From Deltaproteobacteria bacterium (lineage in GTDB: Bacteria; Bdellovibrionota_C; UBA2361; OMII01): a stretch of DNA of 38,498 nt. The notes under the pieces are model-generated. The model searched no databases and was not told the origin of the DNA. It saw only the letters and a program-made list of their open reading frames with translations. The position numbers were made by a program, and so were the translations under genes. Numbering within the stretch: position 1 is the first letter of the stretch; every line of letters begins with the position of its first letter. Positions 1 through 8,079 of this stretch are shown here, in pieces. Location: the NCBI GenBank assembly GCA_947467385.1, contig CANIHJ010000010.1:1-38498 (forward strand), given 5' to 3'.

Positions 1-569
1 ACGTCGTCGGCCTTGCGGAAGGTGTCGAGCAGCGACGTGTTGCGGCCGGCAATCGACAGCAGGCGCTGGTTAGGAATCGTGATGAGCGTGTCAGCGTGCT
101 TCCTGAGCTCCTCGATACCGCGGTCTGCATTGCGCATGCGGCGCTTTCCCTCGAAGAGGAAAGGCTTCGTGACGACGCCAACGGTAAGGCAGCCGAGGCT
201 CTTAGCAACTTCGGCAACAACCGACGCGCCGAACGTTCCCGTTCCACCGCCCATGCCGGCCGTGATGAATACCATGTCAGCGCCATCAAGCGCCTTGCGG
301 ATCGACTCAACGCTCTCGCGGGCAGCCGCACGTCCGATGTCCGGATCAGCTCCAGCACCAAGACCCTTGGTGATGTCATCGCCGAGGCGAATTTTGTTGG
401 TCGGGAGTGCAGAGGTGAGCGCCTGCGCGTCCGTGTTGGCCGCAAAGAACTCAACGCCGGTGAGGCCGCTGCGGATCATGTTGTTGACAGCATTAAGGCC
501 GCCGCCGCCGATGCCGAAGACCTTGATGTTTGCATTATTTGCCTGAAGCTTCTGGCTTACATCGTCCAT
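1..569 (-). CDS. ftsZ: Cell division GTPase FtsZ, N-terminal 189 residues (C-terminus outside window)
   Basis: Tubulin-like GTPase that polymerises at midcell and organises the divisome. Only the GTP-binding half is present; the gene runs off the left edge. The ATG at 569 follows GGAGGG with 7 nt spacing. Recognisable segments are NTDAQAL (46-52), the T3 region [12 protein letters not shown] (69-80), [17 protein letters not shown] (96-112), VTKPF and ITIPNQRLL. Two glycine-rich loops are unusual: the first reads GIGGGGLN, with Leu25 where FtsZ normally has Gly/Ser/Cys before the Asn. The tubulin signature reads GGGTGTF, with Phe113 replacing the last glycine. The flanking sequence is otherwise ordinary FtsZ. 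It follows ftsA after a 357-nt gap, so it probably has its own promoter. The family assignment is certain; the functional effect of the substitutions is unknown. Confidence 0.97.
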   Translation of the reverse strand, partial: MDDVSQKLQANNANIKVFGIGGGGLNAVNNMIRSGLTGVEFFAANTDAQALTSALPTNKIRLGDDITKGLGAGADPDIGRAAARESVESIRKALDGADMVFITAGMGGGTGTFGASVVAEVAKSLGCLTVGVVTKPFLFEGKRRMRNADRGIEELRKHADTLITIPNQRLLSIAGRNTSLLDTFRKADD

Positions 570-926
570 GCTGTTACCCTCCGCACGTCTTTGTTGAAAA
601 TCAAATTCGATCTGCTCGCGATCCGACACAAACTTTCTCCCACGATCATCCGACATCAGCGTTGGCGTCCGCCCCACAAACGATCGCGCGAGATCCCCTG
701 CTCCGCCCTCTCACTGGCGTGCCGATTTCGAGCCGCCCCATTATTCCCCTTTGCGCTTAAAAGTAAAGAGAGACAAAAGGTGTTTTCCTGTCACACGCGA
801 CCACTTTCCAGACCCGAGTTTTACCAACCGGCGGAAAGCCTCCCGCCGACGATGGAGACCCCTAGGGAGCTCTCAGATAGTACCCGCTCGTCCCCCAAAG
901 GACCACTCGCCCAGCCCAGAATTTCC
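570..926. other. 357-nt noncoding gap between ftsA and ftsZ
   Basis: No convincing gene on either strand; the plus-strand open frame across it is antisense to ftsZ and does not look like a protein. It holds the ftsZ ribosome site (GGAGGG just before 569), a promoter-like pair at 740-767 on the minus strand, and a 6-bp hairpin at 829-848 (CGGCGG/CCGCCG, 8-nt loop) shortly after the ftsA stop. The hairpin lacks a U tract, so it is not a clear intrinsic terminator. If the promoter candidate is right, ftsZ has an untranslated leader of about 170 nt, long enough for regulatory structure. I recognise no riboswitch. Confidence 0.5.
740..767 (-). promoter_or_regulatory. Candidate ftsZ promoter
   Basis: On the minus strand, TTTACT (762-767) and AATAAT (740-745) are separated by 16 nt, each close to the sigma-70 consensus. 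The predicted transcription start is about 165-170 nt before the ftsZ ATG. Consensus match alone; weak support. Confidence 0.3.
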
Positions 927-2153
927 CTAAAAATGCTCGGTAAACCAGCCAACTACCCGTCCCATGGCCCGGCCAACCCGACCCGGTCCGGATGACGCCC
1001 GGGCAGACTCGGAGCCTGAGGCGCCATGCAGGACGAGCCCCACGGCAGCCGCGTGCTCCGGCCCCCTTACGAGGTCTACAAGGCCCCCGACGCCAGCCGG
1101 CTCGGCCCGACGAACCGGAAGATTAAACACCTGTTCAGCCACTTGGGCGAGACCAGGCATGTTGGCCGCCCCTCCCGTAATCACGATACCGCTCGTAAGC
1201 GAGTCCTCGCACCCAGCCTTGACCAGCTCGCGCTGAATAAGGCCGAAGATCTCCGACACGCGCGGCTCGATAATGTCGGCCAAGACCGACTTCGACAGCA
1301 CCCGTGCCGCGCGGCCGCCGACGGATGGCACCTCGAGGGTCTCGTTCTTGCTTACCTGAGAGGAAAGGGCCGAGCCGTGCTCACACTTAATACGCTCGGC
1401 TGCCGCGAGGGGCGTGCGCAAGCCGGCCGCGATGTCGTTTGTGATGTGGTTGCCGCCGACCGCGAGAACCGAGGTGTATTTGATGGCTCCGTTGTGATAG
1501 ACGGCGATACTCGTGGTACCCCCGCCGATATCGAGCAGGCAAACCCCGAGCTCCTGCTCCTCCTGCGACAGCACACCTCGACCCGCGGCGATCGGCGCAG
1601 CGACTATATCCTGGACCGTTAGCCCGCAGCGGTTGGCGCACTTTACGATGTTTTGGGCGCTTGCTATCGAGCCTGTGACGATATGCACCCGGACCTCAAG
1701 CCTCACGCCCGAGATTCCGATCGGGTCCTTGACGCCGTCCTGCTCATCAATCACGAACTCCTGGGGAAGCACGTGTAGGATCTCACGGTCGAGGGGAACC
1801 GCAACGGCCTTCGCCGCCTCGATAACCCGCTCAATGTCGAGCGCCGATACCTCTTTGCCCTTGATGCCAACAATCCCGTCGCTGTTCTGCGAGCGCAGGT
1901 GGCTGCCTGATATGGACGCGAAAACGTTACTGATCTCGCACCCGGCCATAGTCTCGGCCTGCGCCACAGCCTTGCCGATGGCGCTCACGGTACCCTCAAT
2001 GTTTATGACGACCCCCTTTCGCAACCCACGCGAAGGGCAAGATCCAACGCCGACGATATCGATACGGCCGTCGCTCTTCCTCTCACCAACAACCACCTTG
2101 ATGCTTGAGGTGCCTATGTCTAGACCGGCTATCAGAGAGGATGGGGTTGGCAT
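927..2153 (-). CDS. ftsA: Cell division protein FtsA
   Basis: Actin-like ATPase that tethers FtsZ filaments to the inner membrane and recruits later divisome proteins. Full length at 408 residues. The phosphate-1 loop is GLDIGTSSIKVVVGE (10-24), phosphate-2 is LLDIGGGTTSIAV (206-218), and the adenosine motif is IVITGGAANMPG (323-334). A 1C-type insert lies between phosphate 1 and 2. The C-terminus (about 392-408, GRAMGRVVGWFTEHF) is a basic, aromatic amphipathic helix as expected for the membrane-targeting sequence, preceded by a Ser/Gly/Ala-rich linker. The ATG at 2153 has no good Shine-Dalgarno. It lies between ftsQ (124 nt upstream) and ftsZ, the standard dcw order. Confidence 0.97.
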   Translation of the reverse strand: MPTPSSLIAGLDIGTSSIKVVVGERKSDGRIDIVGVGSCPSRGLRKGVVINIEGTVSAIGKAVAQAETMAGCEISNVFASISGSHLRSQNSDGIVGIKGKEVSALDIERVIEAAKAVAVPLDREILHVLPQEFVIDEQDGVKDPIGISGVRLEVRVHIVTGSIASAQNIVKCANRCGLTVQDIVAAPIAAGRGVLSQEEQELGVCLLDIGGGTTSIAVYHNGAIKYTSVLAVGGNHITNDIAAGLRTPLAAAERIKCEHGSALSSQVSKNETLEVPSVGGRAARVLSKSVLADIIEPRVSEIFGLIQRELVKAGCEDSLTSGIVITGGAANMPGLAQVAEQVFNLPVRRAEPAGVGGLVDLVRGPEHAAAVGLVLHGASGSESARASSGPGRVGRAMGRVVGWFTEHF

Positions 2154-2277
2154 GCGACAACTCGGATAAGAAAGGGTTTACCGGGCAGAGACTAAACGCA
2201 GTTTGTGTCCGCCGCAAGCCATTTTAAGTTACCTAAAGTAACGCGCATTTGCAACGTCCCCGTGCGTTCCGCGCGAG

Positions 2278-3123
2278 CTAGCTCTTTTTGGGGGCGGTTG
2301 GCTTCGATGGGGATGAGGCCTGGGGCTCCTCGGACTTGAACTTAACTACCCCTACGCGAGCGAAGGCAAGGTCAATCCGCGCCACGTCGTTGAAGCGGTC
2401 ACGCAGGGTGGAAAGGAGCGCCACAAGGCGCTGGCCCTGCTCAGCCAGAGGCACCGGGGCGTCGGGGGAGGCGCTGAAGACGACGGGAAACGGCACCCCC
2501 TCGAACACCACCGAAAAGTCACCCCTGCCCTCAAACCGCACGCTGCGCGCGTTGCGGCTAACGGTGCGCTCAAGGGTGTCGATCGAATCGGCCGCCAGGG
2601 CGAGCTGGGAACGAACGATGTCAGGCGAATGGGCGCGCGAGGCAAGCCCCTCGACCACGACCAGGTGGCTGACGGTCTCTGCAGTCAGCCCGTACAGTGG
2701 CCCGCCTGAGGGCATAATGAAGCTGCCATCGCTTGAGATAATCCACCTTTCGTTGTCCACTAGGCCGATAAACTTGGGCGTTCGCTCCTTGATCGAAAGG
2801 ACAAAGCAGCCCCAGGCGCGGAACGTGCCCTCGGGACAGCTCTGAAGGCTTGCCTCCTCTATCCAAGGGCTCTCCTCCACTTTGCTCTGAATATCGGTGC
2901 CATTGACGTGCCACCACACAACAGACCGGCCAAACGGCAAGACCCGCTCCACTTCAGTGCGAGAGAGAACGCGCAGCCCCTCAATCCGCACCTCCTTGCG
3001 TTCCATCAGCTCAGAACCCCTGGCACGCGCCGAATCCCACATGCGCTTAAAAAAGCCGGGATTATCCATGTAGTGGAGTAGTAGGACGCTGCAAGCAATA
3101 AGGGATGTGTAAAGCAACCGCAT
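2278..3123 (-). CDS. ftsQ: Cell division protein FtsQ/DivIB
   Basis: Bitopic inner-membrane protein linking cytoplasmic and periplasmic divisome parts (FtsQLB complex). At 281 residues it has a very short cytoplasmic tail, one N-terminal membrane segment (about 3-17), then a POTRA domain beginning VRIEGLRVLSRTEVERVLP (45-63) and continuing through SPWIEEASL and SIKERTPKFIGLVDNERWIISSDG. The C-terminal beta domain is less conserved. Cys96 and Cys106 bracket a short loop inside the POTRA region; both would be periplasmic and could form a disulfide. Identity rests on the POTRA pattern and position between murB and ftsA. The C-terminus ends in Lys/Pro/Ser-rich residues. No close Shine-Dalgarno; see the -10-like hexamer at 3130-3135. 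Confidence 0.88.
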   Translation of the reverse strand: MRLLYTSLIACSVLLLHYMDNPGFFKRMWDSARARGSELMERKEVRIEGLRVLSRTEVERVLPFGRSVVWWHVNGTDIQSKVEESPWIEEASLQSCPEGTFRAWGCFVLSIKERTPKFIGLVDNERWIISSDGSFIMPSGGPLYGLTAETVSHLVVVEGLASRAHSPDIVRSQLALAADSIDTLERTVSRNARSVRFEGRGDFSVVFEGVPFPVVFSASPDAPVPLAEQGQRLVALLSTLRDRFNDVARIDLAFARVGVVKFKSEEPQASSPSKPTAPKKS

Positions 3124-3129
3124 GCCGAA

Positions 3130-3135
3130 ACTATA
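3130..3135 (-). promoter_or_regulatory. -10-like hexamer immediately before ftsQ
   Basis: TATAGT on the minus strand, separated from the ftsQ ATG by exactly 6 nt. That would place the transcription start at or beside the A of the ATG (leaderless). There is no clear -35 box. One of several similar cases in this window. Confidence 0.35.
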
Positions 3136-3217
3136 CCCTCACTGAACCGGTTCGCCGAGAGGAAAAAAACGGCAGTTCATTTCCCCCGCGCAAAAAACCA
3201 AGGCGTGGCGGCTGTCT

Positions 3218-4165
3218 TTAGGGCCACACCTTCAACTCAGGCTCAAGCTCGATGCCTGAGTGTTGCCTGACACGGGTCCGGCAGAGCTCGATAAGCTGCC
3301 TCACATCGCCCGCGGTTGCCCGCTTCTCGGGATTAACGATCCAGTTGGCGTGAAGCTCAGAGATCTGCGCCCCGCCAACACGCTGGCCCTTGAGCCCAGC
3401 GGCCTCCAAGACTCGACCAGCCGGAAGGTCGGGGCGAGGGTTTTTGAATACAGACCCGGCGGAAGGCAGCGCAAGCGGCTGGCGCGCGCGGCGCTCTGCC
3501 AGATGCTCGCTACAGAGGCGCGAGATCTCGGAGCGTTCGCCGCGAATGAGCCGGAAAACTACTGAGGTGACCGTCATTCCGGGTGAAAGCCCTGAGGAGC
3601 GGTACGACCACGGGAGGACGTCGTGCTCCCAGACGCCGTGCGTTCCGTCAGCAAGTACTCCATACACGCGCACGACACGCTGGCCAATCTCGGAGCCGTG
3701 GGCACCAGCGTTCATAAACGCGGCCCCTCCGATCGATGCCGGGATGCCGGCAGCGAATTCAAGCCCAGACCACCCCTCGTCGGAGACCTTACGGGCAAAC
3801 GACATGAGGGAAGCCGCGCCACCAACCTCGACTGTCCCATCTTCCGCAAGCCACGTGACGGAACGAAAAGACGCCCCGAGCCGCAGCACCCAACCGTCGA
3901 GGCCCTCATCGGCGATAAGAAGGTTGCTGCCGTTTCCGAGCGCCCGTACGTCCTGATCCATCCGGGCAAGGAGCGAAACCACTTTACCAAGCTCCTCCGC
4001 AGTGTCGACCGTCACGAGGGCACGAATCGCCCCGCCAATCGCAAGAGTGGTTACACTTGAGGCAAGCACGTCACGCCGGGCACGCGCACCGACGATGGCC
4101 TCAACCAAAGGAAAGAGTCCCGCGTCGAAGCCATGCCTGTGCCTACTTGCCGGTTGCGCGCTCAT
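3218..4165 (-). CDS. murB: UDP-N-acetylenolpyruvoylglucosamine reductase MurB
   Basis: FAD- and NADPH-dependent reduction of UDP-GlcNAc-enolpyruvate to UDP-MurNAc, in the cytoplasm. 315 residues. FAD-binding PP-loop region with LGNGSNLLIADEG (96-108), GIPASIGGAAFMNAGAHG, the substrate-binding YRSSGL, and SAGSVFKNP, whose Ser after SAG is the catalytic proton donor of the family. AGLKGQRVGGAQISELHANW follows, then the conserved Glu near the C-terminus (LEPELKVWP). SAGSVFKNP followed by AGLKG resembles the type II (Bacillus-like) form, inferred from memory. Starts 8 nt after the murC stop, so it is translated from the same message. No ddl gene follows, unlike many dcw clusters. Confidence 0.96.
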   Translation of the reverse strand: MSAQPASRHRHGFDAGLFPLVEAIVGARARRDVLASSVTTLAIGGAIRALVTVDTAEELGKVVSLLARMDQDVRALGNGSNLLIADEGLDGWVLRLGASFRSVTWLAEDGTVEVGGAASLMSFARKVSDEGWSGLEFAAGIPASIGGAAFMNAGAHGSEIGQRVVRVYGVLADGTHGVWEHDVLPWSYRSSGLSPGMTVTSVVFRLIRGERSEISRLCSEHLAERRARQPLALPSAGSVFKNPRPDLPAGRVLEAAGLKGQRVGGAQISELHANWIVNPEKRATAGDVRQLIELCRTRVRQHSGIELEPELKVWP

Positions 4166-4173
4166 GGTGCGGC

Positions 4174-5610
4174 CTAATGGTCCTGCGCCACGCGCAGCTC
4201 GGTGATCGTATCAGAGTTGACGGACATCGGCGCGCTGGGCGCTGAAAGTGCCTCAAGAAACCTCTCCGGCATCTGGCCTACCGACCCCGCCCCGAGGCAC
4301 ACAAGCAGCGTTCCCGGCTCTAGGGTCGGGGCGATTTCGCCCGGCGCATCCTCGATGTTGGCTATGAAGCGCACGTTGTCGTGGTCGAGCGACTTGCTCA
4401 GTATTTCGCCCGAAACCCCCTCCATCGGATTTTCGCTGGCGGCGTATATATCGGTAAGGATCACTCGATCAGCATCGCGGAACGATGTCAGGTACTCCTG
4501 CCAGCACAGCTTAGTGCGCGTGTACCGATGCGGCTGGAAGAGCACAACAATTTCAGAAACCGAGTCCCCCAGGCACTCGCGGCACGCCTTAAGCGTTGCG
4601 CGAATCTCGGTCGGATGGTGGCCGTAGTCGGTCATCACTGTCACACCAGCGGACTCACCAACAATTTCAAGGCGGCGCTTTACGCCGCCGAAAGACGCCA
4701 GCGCCTTGCGGATGACCTCAACCGAGACTCCGAACTCTAGAGCAACGCCGATTGCGCCTAGGCAGTTCTGCACCAGGTGGCGCCCCAGCATCGGGAGCTT
4801 AAATTGTCCCAGGTGCGCCCCGCGGTACACAACCCCGAACTCCATGCCCTCGCGGTTGCCAGTGACGTTCACCGCCGTTAGATCGGCGTCCGCGCTAAAC
4901 CCGTAGGTGAGGATGCGGCGCTTGCACTCGCTGGCGAGCTGGCGCACGGTTGGGTCGTCCACGCACAAAATAGCGAGCCCGTAGAACGGAACCGACTCAA
5001 CGAACTTGCGGAAGGAGTCCTCAAGGTCCTGGCGCGAGCGGTACGCATTCATGTGCTCATCGTCGATATTGGTCACTACCGCCACAGTGGGCTTGAGAAG
5101 GAGGAAGCTCCGATCGCTCTCGTCCGTTTCCGCAACGAGGTAATCCCCCTTACCGAGCCGCCCGCCGGTGCCGAGCGACTTTACCTGGCCGCCGATTACA
5201 ACGGTCGGATCGAGGTGCGCCGCATCGAGGATCACCCCGCACATGCTCGTGGTGGTGGTCTTGCCGTGTGAGCCCGCTACTCCGACTCCGTACTTGAGGC
5301 GCATAAGCTCGGCCAGCACCTCGGCACGCCGCACGACCGGGATCTTGCGCCGCTTCGCCTCGCGGATCTCGGGATTAGAGGACACGATTGCAGACGAGTA
5401 AACGACGAGCGAGGCGGACGCCGGCAGGTTGGTCGCAGCGTGGCCGAAATTCACTTTCGCCCCGAGCTTCTCAAGACGGCGTGACACGTCAGAGGCCTTC
5501 AGGTCAGAGCCCGACACCTGAAAGCCCGAGGTCAGGAGGATCTCGGCCAGGCCCGACATGCCGGAGCCGCCGATGCCGATGAAGTGAAAATGGAGGCGGG
5601 GGTTGTACAT
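4174..5610 (-). CDS. murC: UDP-N-acetylmuramate--L-alanine ligase MurC
   Basis: ATP-dependent addition of L-alanine to UDP-MurNAc, the first step of stem-peptide assembly. 478 residues with the three Mur-ligase domains: N-terminal Rossmann domain with HFIGIGGSGMSGLAEILL (9-26), central ATPase with the P-loop GSHGKTTTTSM (113-123) and TDESDRSF, NIDDEHM, and a C-terminal domain with MTDYGHHPTEI and FQPHRYTRT. The GxGGxGM form and DYGHHPTE are characteristic of MurC rather than MurD/E/F. It is the first gene of the minus-strand group murC-murB-ftsQ-ftsA-ftsZ and is divergent from the methyltransferase at 5824, so the usual upstream partners (murG, ftsW, murD) are elsewhere. The upstream ribosome site is weak. 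Confidence 0.98.
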   Translation of the reverse strand: MYNPRLHFHFIGIGGSGMSGLAEILLTSGFQVSGSDLKASDVSRRLEKLGAKVNFGHAATNLPASASLVVYSSAIVSSNPEIREAKRRKIPVVRRAEVLAELMRLKYGVGVAGSHGKTTTTSMCGVILDAAHLDPTVVIGGQVKSLGTGGRLGKGDYLVAETDESDRSFLLLKPTVAVVTNIDDEHMNAYRSRQDLEDSFRKFVESVPFYGLAILCVDDPTVRQLASECKRRILTYGFSADADLTAVNVTGNREGMEFGVVYRGAHLGQFKLPMLGRHLVQNCLGAIGVALEFGVSVEVIRKALASFGGVKRRLEIVGESAGVTVMTDYGHHPTEIRATLKACRECLGDSVSEIVVLFQPHRYTRTKLCWQEYLTSFRDADRVILTDIYAASENPMEGVSGEILSKSLDHDNVRFIANIEDAPGEIAPTLEPGTLLVCLGAGSVGQMPERFLEALSAPSAPMSVNSDTITELRVAQDH

Positions 5611-5823
5611 GGAGGCTCACTGCCAGGGGGCGCCAATGCCCCAAACGCTACCCCGAAGAGGTACCACAAGCGGCGCCAATCTGAAACGGCTGCCTGGGCA
5701 AAGATCCGGCTGTTCAATGGGATTCGGCTGCGCGCAGCACCGCACCCGCCCGCCTGGGCCCGGCGGGTAGTCAAAGCCCTCCTTTGTTGGTATGACCAGC
5801 CAGCTATCGGAAAGGTATTAGGT

Positions 5824-6537
5824 ATGGCATCCGCAATGGACCTGCCGCTCGATGCGACCCCGCAAGAGCGCTATGTTTTTAAGCCCCTGTATGGCTCCAG
5901 CCACTATTGGGCCCTGGGGCACCTACGAGGTAGCGTGGCGGGCTCGCGCGTTCTCGATATCGGCGCGGGAGGGGGCGGAATTGGCCGCGCCATAAAGCCT
6001 GAGGGGCCCGCAGCGCTCGTAGCGATCGAAATAGACCCGCGCGCCCAGATTGCCCTACGGGAGACCTACTCCGAGGTGCACGACAGCCTAGACGCCCTAC
6101 GGGGAAGATCCTTCGACACTATTATACTGCTGGACGTACTGGAGCACATGTCCGATCCATTCTCCTTCCTCAAGGGTGTTCAGGGAGTTTTGGCTCCTGG
6201 TGGCAGGATCCTCATCTCGGTGCCCAACGTTGCCCACTGGAGCGTGCGGCTTCCGCTGCTGTTTCTGGGGCGCTTTGAGTACCGATCGCGCGGCATACTC
6301 GACCGTACCCACCTGCAGTTCTTCTCGCGCAGGCGCTTTCGGGAGATGTGCTCCTCAGTGCCGGGGTGCTCGGTTCAGGAGCTTTCGGCGAGCATCGAGC
6401 CGGTGGAGCTTGTCCTGCCACAGTGGAGCGTTCAGAACCCGTTCTTTGCGCTTTTGGGAAAGGTCCGCGCCGCCGTTGCGCACGCCCTGCCGAGCCTGAT
6501 GGGATACCAGCACCTGGCCGTGCTGAAGCGTCCCTAA
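5824..6537 (+). CDS. Class I SAM-dependent methyltransferase
   Basis: Predicted soluble methyltransferase of 237 residues, substrate unknown. Motif I is RVLDIGAGGGGIGRAI (about 42-57), the acidic end of strand 2 is VAIEID, the post-motif strand is IILLDVLEHMSDP, and LAPGGRILISVPNVAHW is the typical UbiG/methyltransferase-11/12 strand 5. The segment FEYRSRGILDRTHLQFFSRRRF resembles methyltransferases in envelope polysaccharide and O-antigen clusters, which is inference. The ATG at 5824 is chosen because GGAAAGG precedes it. The open frame extends 80 codons further upstream, but that stretch runs into murC and carries no domain. A second GGxG-rich loop makes motif I glycine-heavy but normal. 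Confidence 0.88.
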   Translation: MASAMDLPLDATPQERYVFKPLYGSSHYWALGHLRGSVAGSRVLDIGAGGGGIGRAIKPEGPAALVAIEIDPRAQIALRETYSEVHDSLDALRGRSFDTIILLDVLEHMSDPFSFLKGVQGVLAPGGRILISVPNVAHWSVRLPLLFLGRFEYRSRGILDRTHLQFFSRRRFREMCSSVPGCSVQELSASIEPVELVLPQWSVQNPFFALLGKVRAAVAHALPSLMGYQHLAVLKRP

Positions 6538-6575
6538 GCAGCGGACAGCGCGTCCCGAACCAGACTTCCTGCCAA

Positions 6576-6806
6576 TCAACGGCCGAGCCGCTGGAAGAGG
6601 TAAGCCACGACGCTCAGCACGACGCTGATCAGTAGCATCGAAGCGATCGGGGCGTACACGAAGGTGCCTCTGCCTTCGTAGGAGATGTCCCCAGGGAGCT
6701 TGCCGAACCAGGAGTAGGTCCACGGGTAGCGCTGTAGCACCGCCGCCACAAGACCCAGAACGACCAGAAAAACACCTAACCCTATCAGAAGCTTGGGAAT
6801 GCTCAT
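6576..6806 (-). CDS. DUF2905 family small membrane protein
   Basis: 76-residue inner-membrane protein with two hydrophobic segments (about 5-25 and 51-70) joined by a short loop containing WFGKLPGDISYEG. That GKLPGDI motif followed by a second helix is the hallmark of DUF2905, a widespread family of unknown function. It lies alone on the minus strand between the methyltransferase and the tat genes, convergent with the former (38 nt apart). The ATG at 6806 gives the usual family length. Function cannot be stated. Confidence 0.85.
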   Translation of the reverse strand: MSIPKLLIGLGVFLVVLGLVAAVLQRYPWTYSWFGKLPGDISYEGRGTFVYAPIASMLLISVVLSVVAYLFQRLGR

Positions 6807-6889
6807 GTGACTGTCAGCCTATGCCGCTGTGCGGTTGCAAGCAGCACCCCTAAGCTGTCATTATTGCGGCATTCTTTCAACGAGTTGAT

Positions 6890-7252
6890 GTGAGCATTAG
6901 CCTGACCGAGATTATCGTGGTGTTCGTGGTAGCCCTACTCCTCTTTGGGCCGGAACAGCTGCCCGTTTTGGCGCGCGGCATCGGAAAGGTTGCCGGCGAC
7001 CTCAAGCGAACCTCAAACTCCCTGCGGCGCGAGTTCTACAACTCCGTCTACACCCCCGCCGCCGAGATCAAGCGCGACATAACCGCCGAGGGGCACTCAC
7101 TCAGGGCGCTTAAGGCCGAGGTTCTCTCGGCCCCCTCTGCGCCTACTGCAGCCCCCAAACCCAGCACCGCGGCCGAAGGTCCCGCCGCGGCGCCGAGCGC
7201 CGATGCGAACAGCTGCGAGCCCAGCCCACCGCCCCCCGCGGAGAAACCATGA
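6890..7252 (+). CDS. tatB: Twin-arginine translocase subunit TatB (TatA/B family)
   Basis: Small inner-membrane subunit of the Tat pathway, which exports folded proteins. 120 residues: a short periplasmic N-terminus, one transmembrane helix (about 5-20), the hinge FGPEQLP (18-24), an amphipathic helix (LARGIGKVAGDLKRTSNSLRREF pattern, about 26-48), then a Pro/Ala-rich tail. A glutamate at position 7, just before the helix, favours TatB over TatA, where a Gln or other polar residue is usual; assignment between the two is inference. The start is GTG at 6890, with an overlapping out-of-frame ATG two bases earlier; no strong Shine-Dalgarno. The stop overlaps the tatC start (ATGA), indicating translational coupling. 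Confidence 0.85.
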   Translation: MSISLTEIIVVFVVALLLFGPEQLPVLARGIGKVAGDLKRTSNSLRREFYNSVYTPAAEIKRDITAEGHSLRALKAEVLSAPSAPTAAPKPSTAAEGPAAAPSADANSCEPSPPPPAEKP

Positions 7253-8079
7253 CCCAGCCAGTCGATGCCGATCAGTTCCGCATGAGCCTCATGGAGCACC
7301 TGCGCGAGCTTCGCAAGCGACTCTTCTACTCGGCGTCCGCCGTTGTCATCGGCGCCATAGCCGCCTACTCGTACGCTGGAATAATCTTCGGGATCCTCTG
7401 CAGGCCATTCTTTCTTGCGTTTCCGGCCAGCCCGCTGATTGGCACGGCTCCCGCCGAGGCGTGGCTCCTCAAGATGAAGGTCTCTCTCTTCGCCGGAGCG
7501 ATACTCACGTCGCCCATCCTCTTCTATCAGGTGTGGCGTTTCGTCGCGCCAGGCCTGCATGCGAGCGAGCGTCGCTACGTAGTGCCGTTCGTCCTGTTGA
7601 GCACGATGCTCTTCGCCGTTGGCGGCTACTTTTGCTACGAGATGGTGCTGCCGCTGTCGCTCTCATTTTTTCACGATGAGTTTCGGTCAATTGGGGTTAC
7701 CCCCACCATCAAGATGGGCGACCACCTCTCGATGTCGGTGACTGCGATCCTCGCATTCGGCCTCGTGTTCGAGCTTCCGCTTCTTGCATTCTTCCTGGCA
7801 CGCGCTGGAGTGATCGATCACTCATCGCTCATACGATACTATCGGCATGCGGTCGTCGCGATCTTCATCGTGGCGGCAGTCCTAACACCGCCCGATGTCG
7901 TAACGCAGCTGCTTATGGCTGGGCCGCTCATGGTGCTCTACGGCATTAGCATCGCCGTGGCGTTTTTCGCGGCTCGCAAAGGCAAAGAGGCTGTTGCCGA
8001 TGCCACTTCGCAGCCGAAAATACAGCCCAACAGCCCTGCGTCCGGCCCGCAAACCGCACAAGTTACCGGCTCAAACTAG
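7249..8079 (+). CDS. tatC: Twin-arginine translocase subunit TatC
   Basis: Polytopic receptor that binds twin-arginine signal peptides with TatB. 276 residues and six predicted membrane helices. Family signatures are SLMEHLRELRKRLFYS (13-28), the loop WRFVAPGLHASERRYV (104-119), the conserved FELPLLAFFL around 183-192 and VLTPPDVVTQ near the last helix. The C-terminal ~35 residues are a polar Ala/Gln/Pro-rich extension beyond the usual end. It starts within the tatB stop. A TatA subunit is not visible here and must lie elsewhere, or this TatB-like protein serves both roles. Confidence 0.97.
   Translation: MTQPVDADQFRMSLMEHLRELRKRLFYSASAVVIGAIAAYSYAGIIFGILCRPFFLAFPASPLIGTAPAEAWLLKMKVSLFAGAILTSPILFYQVWRFVAPGLHASERRYVVPFVLLSTMLFAVGGYFCYEMVLPLSLSFFHDEFRSIGVTPTIKMGDHLSMSVTAILAFGLVFELPLLAFFLARAGVIDHSSLIRYYRHAVVAIFIVAAVLTPPDVVTQLLMAGPLMVLYGISIAVAFFAARKGKEAVADATSQPKIQPNSPASGPQTAQVTGSN

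Noticed and set aside
829-848. 6-bp hairpin after the ftsA stop
   Set aside because: No T run follows on the minus strand; mentioned only as part of the intergenic gap.
96-995. 299-aa plus-strand open frame over ftsZ and the ftsZ/ftsA gap
   Set aside because: Antisense to ftsZ; its amino-acid content looks like a shadow frame and it has no start signal or domain.
5584-5823. N-terminal extension of the methyltransferase
   Set aside because: Overlaps murC, carries no domain, and the ATG at 5824 has its own ribosome site.
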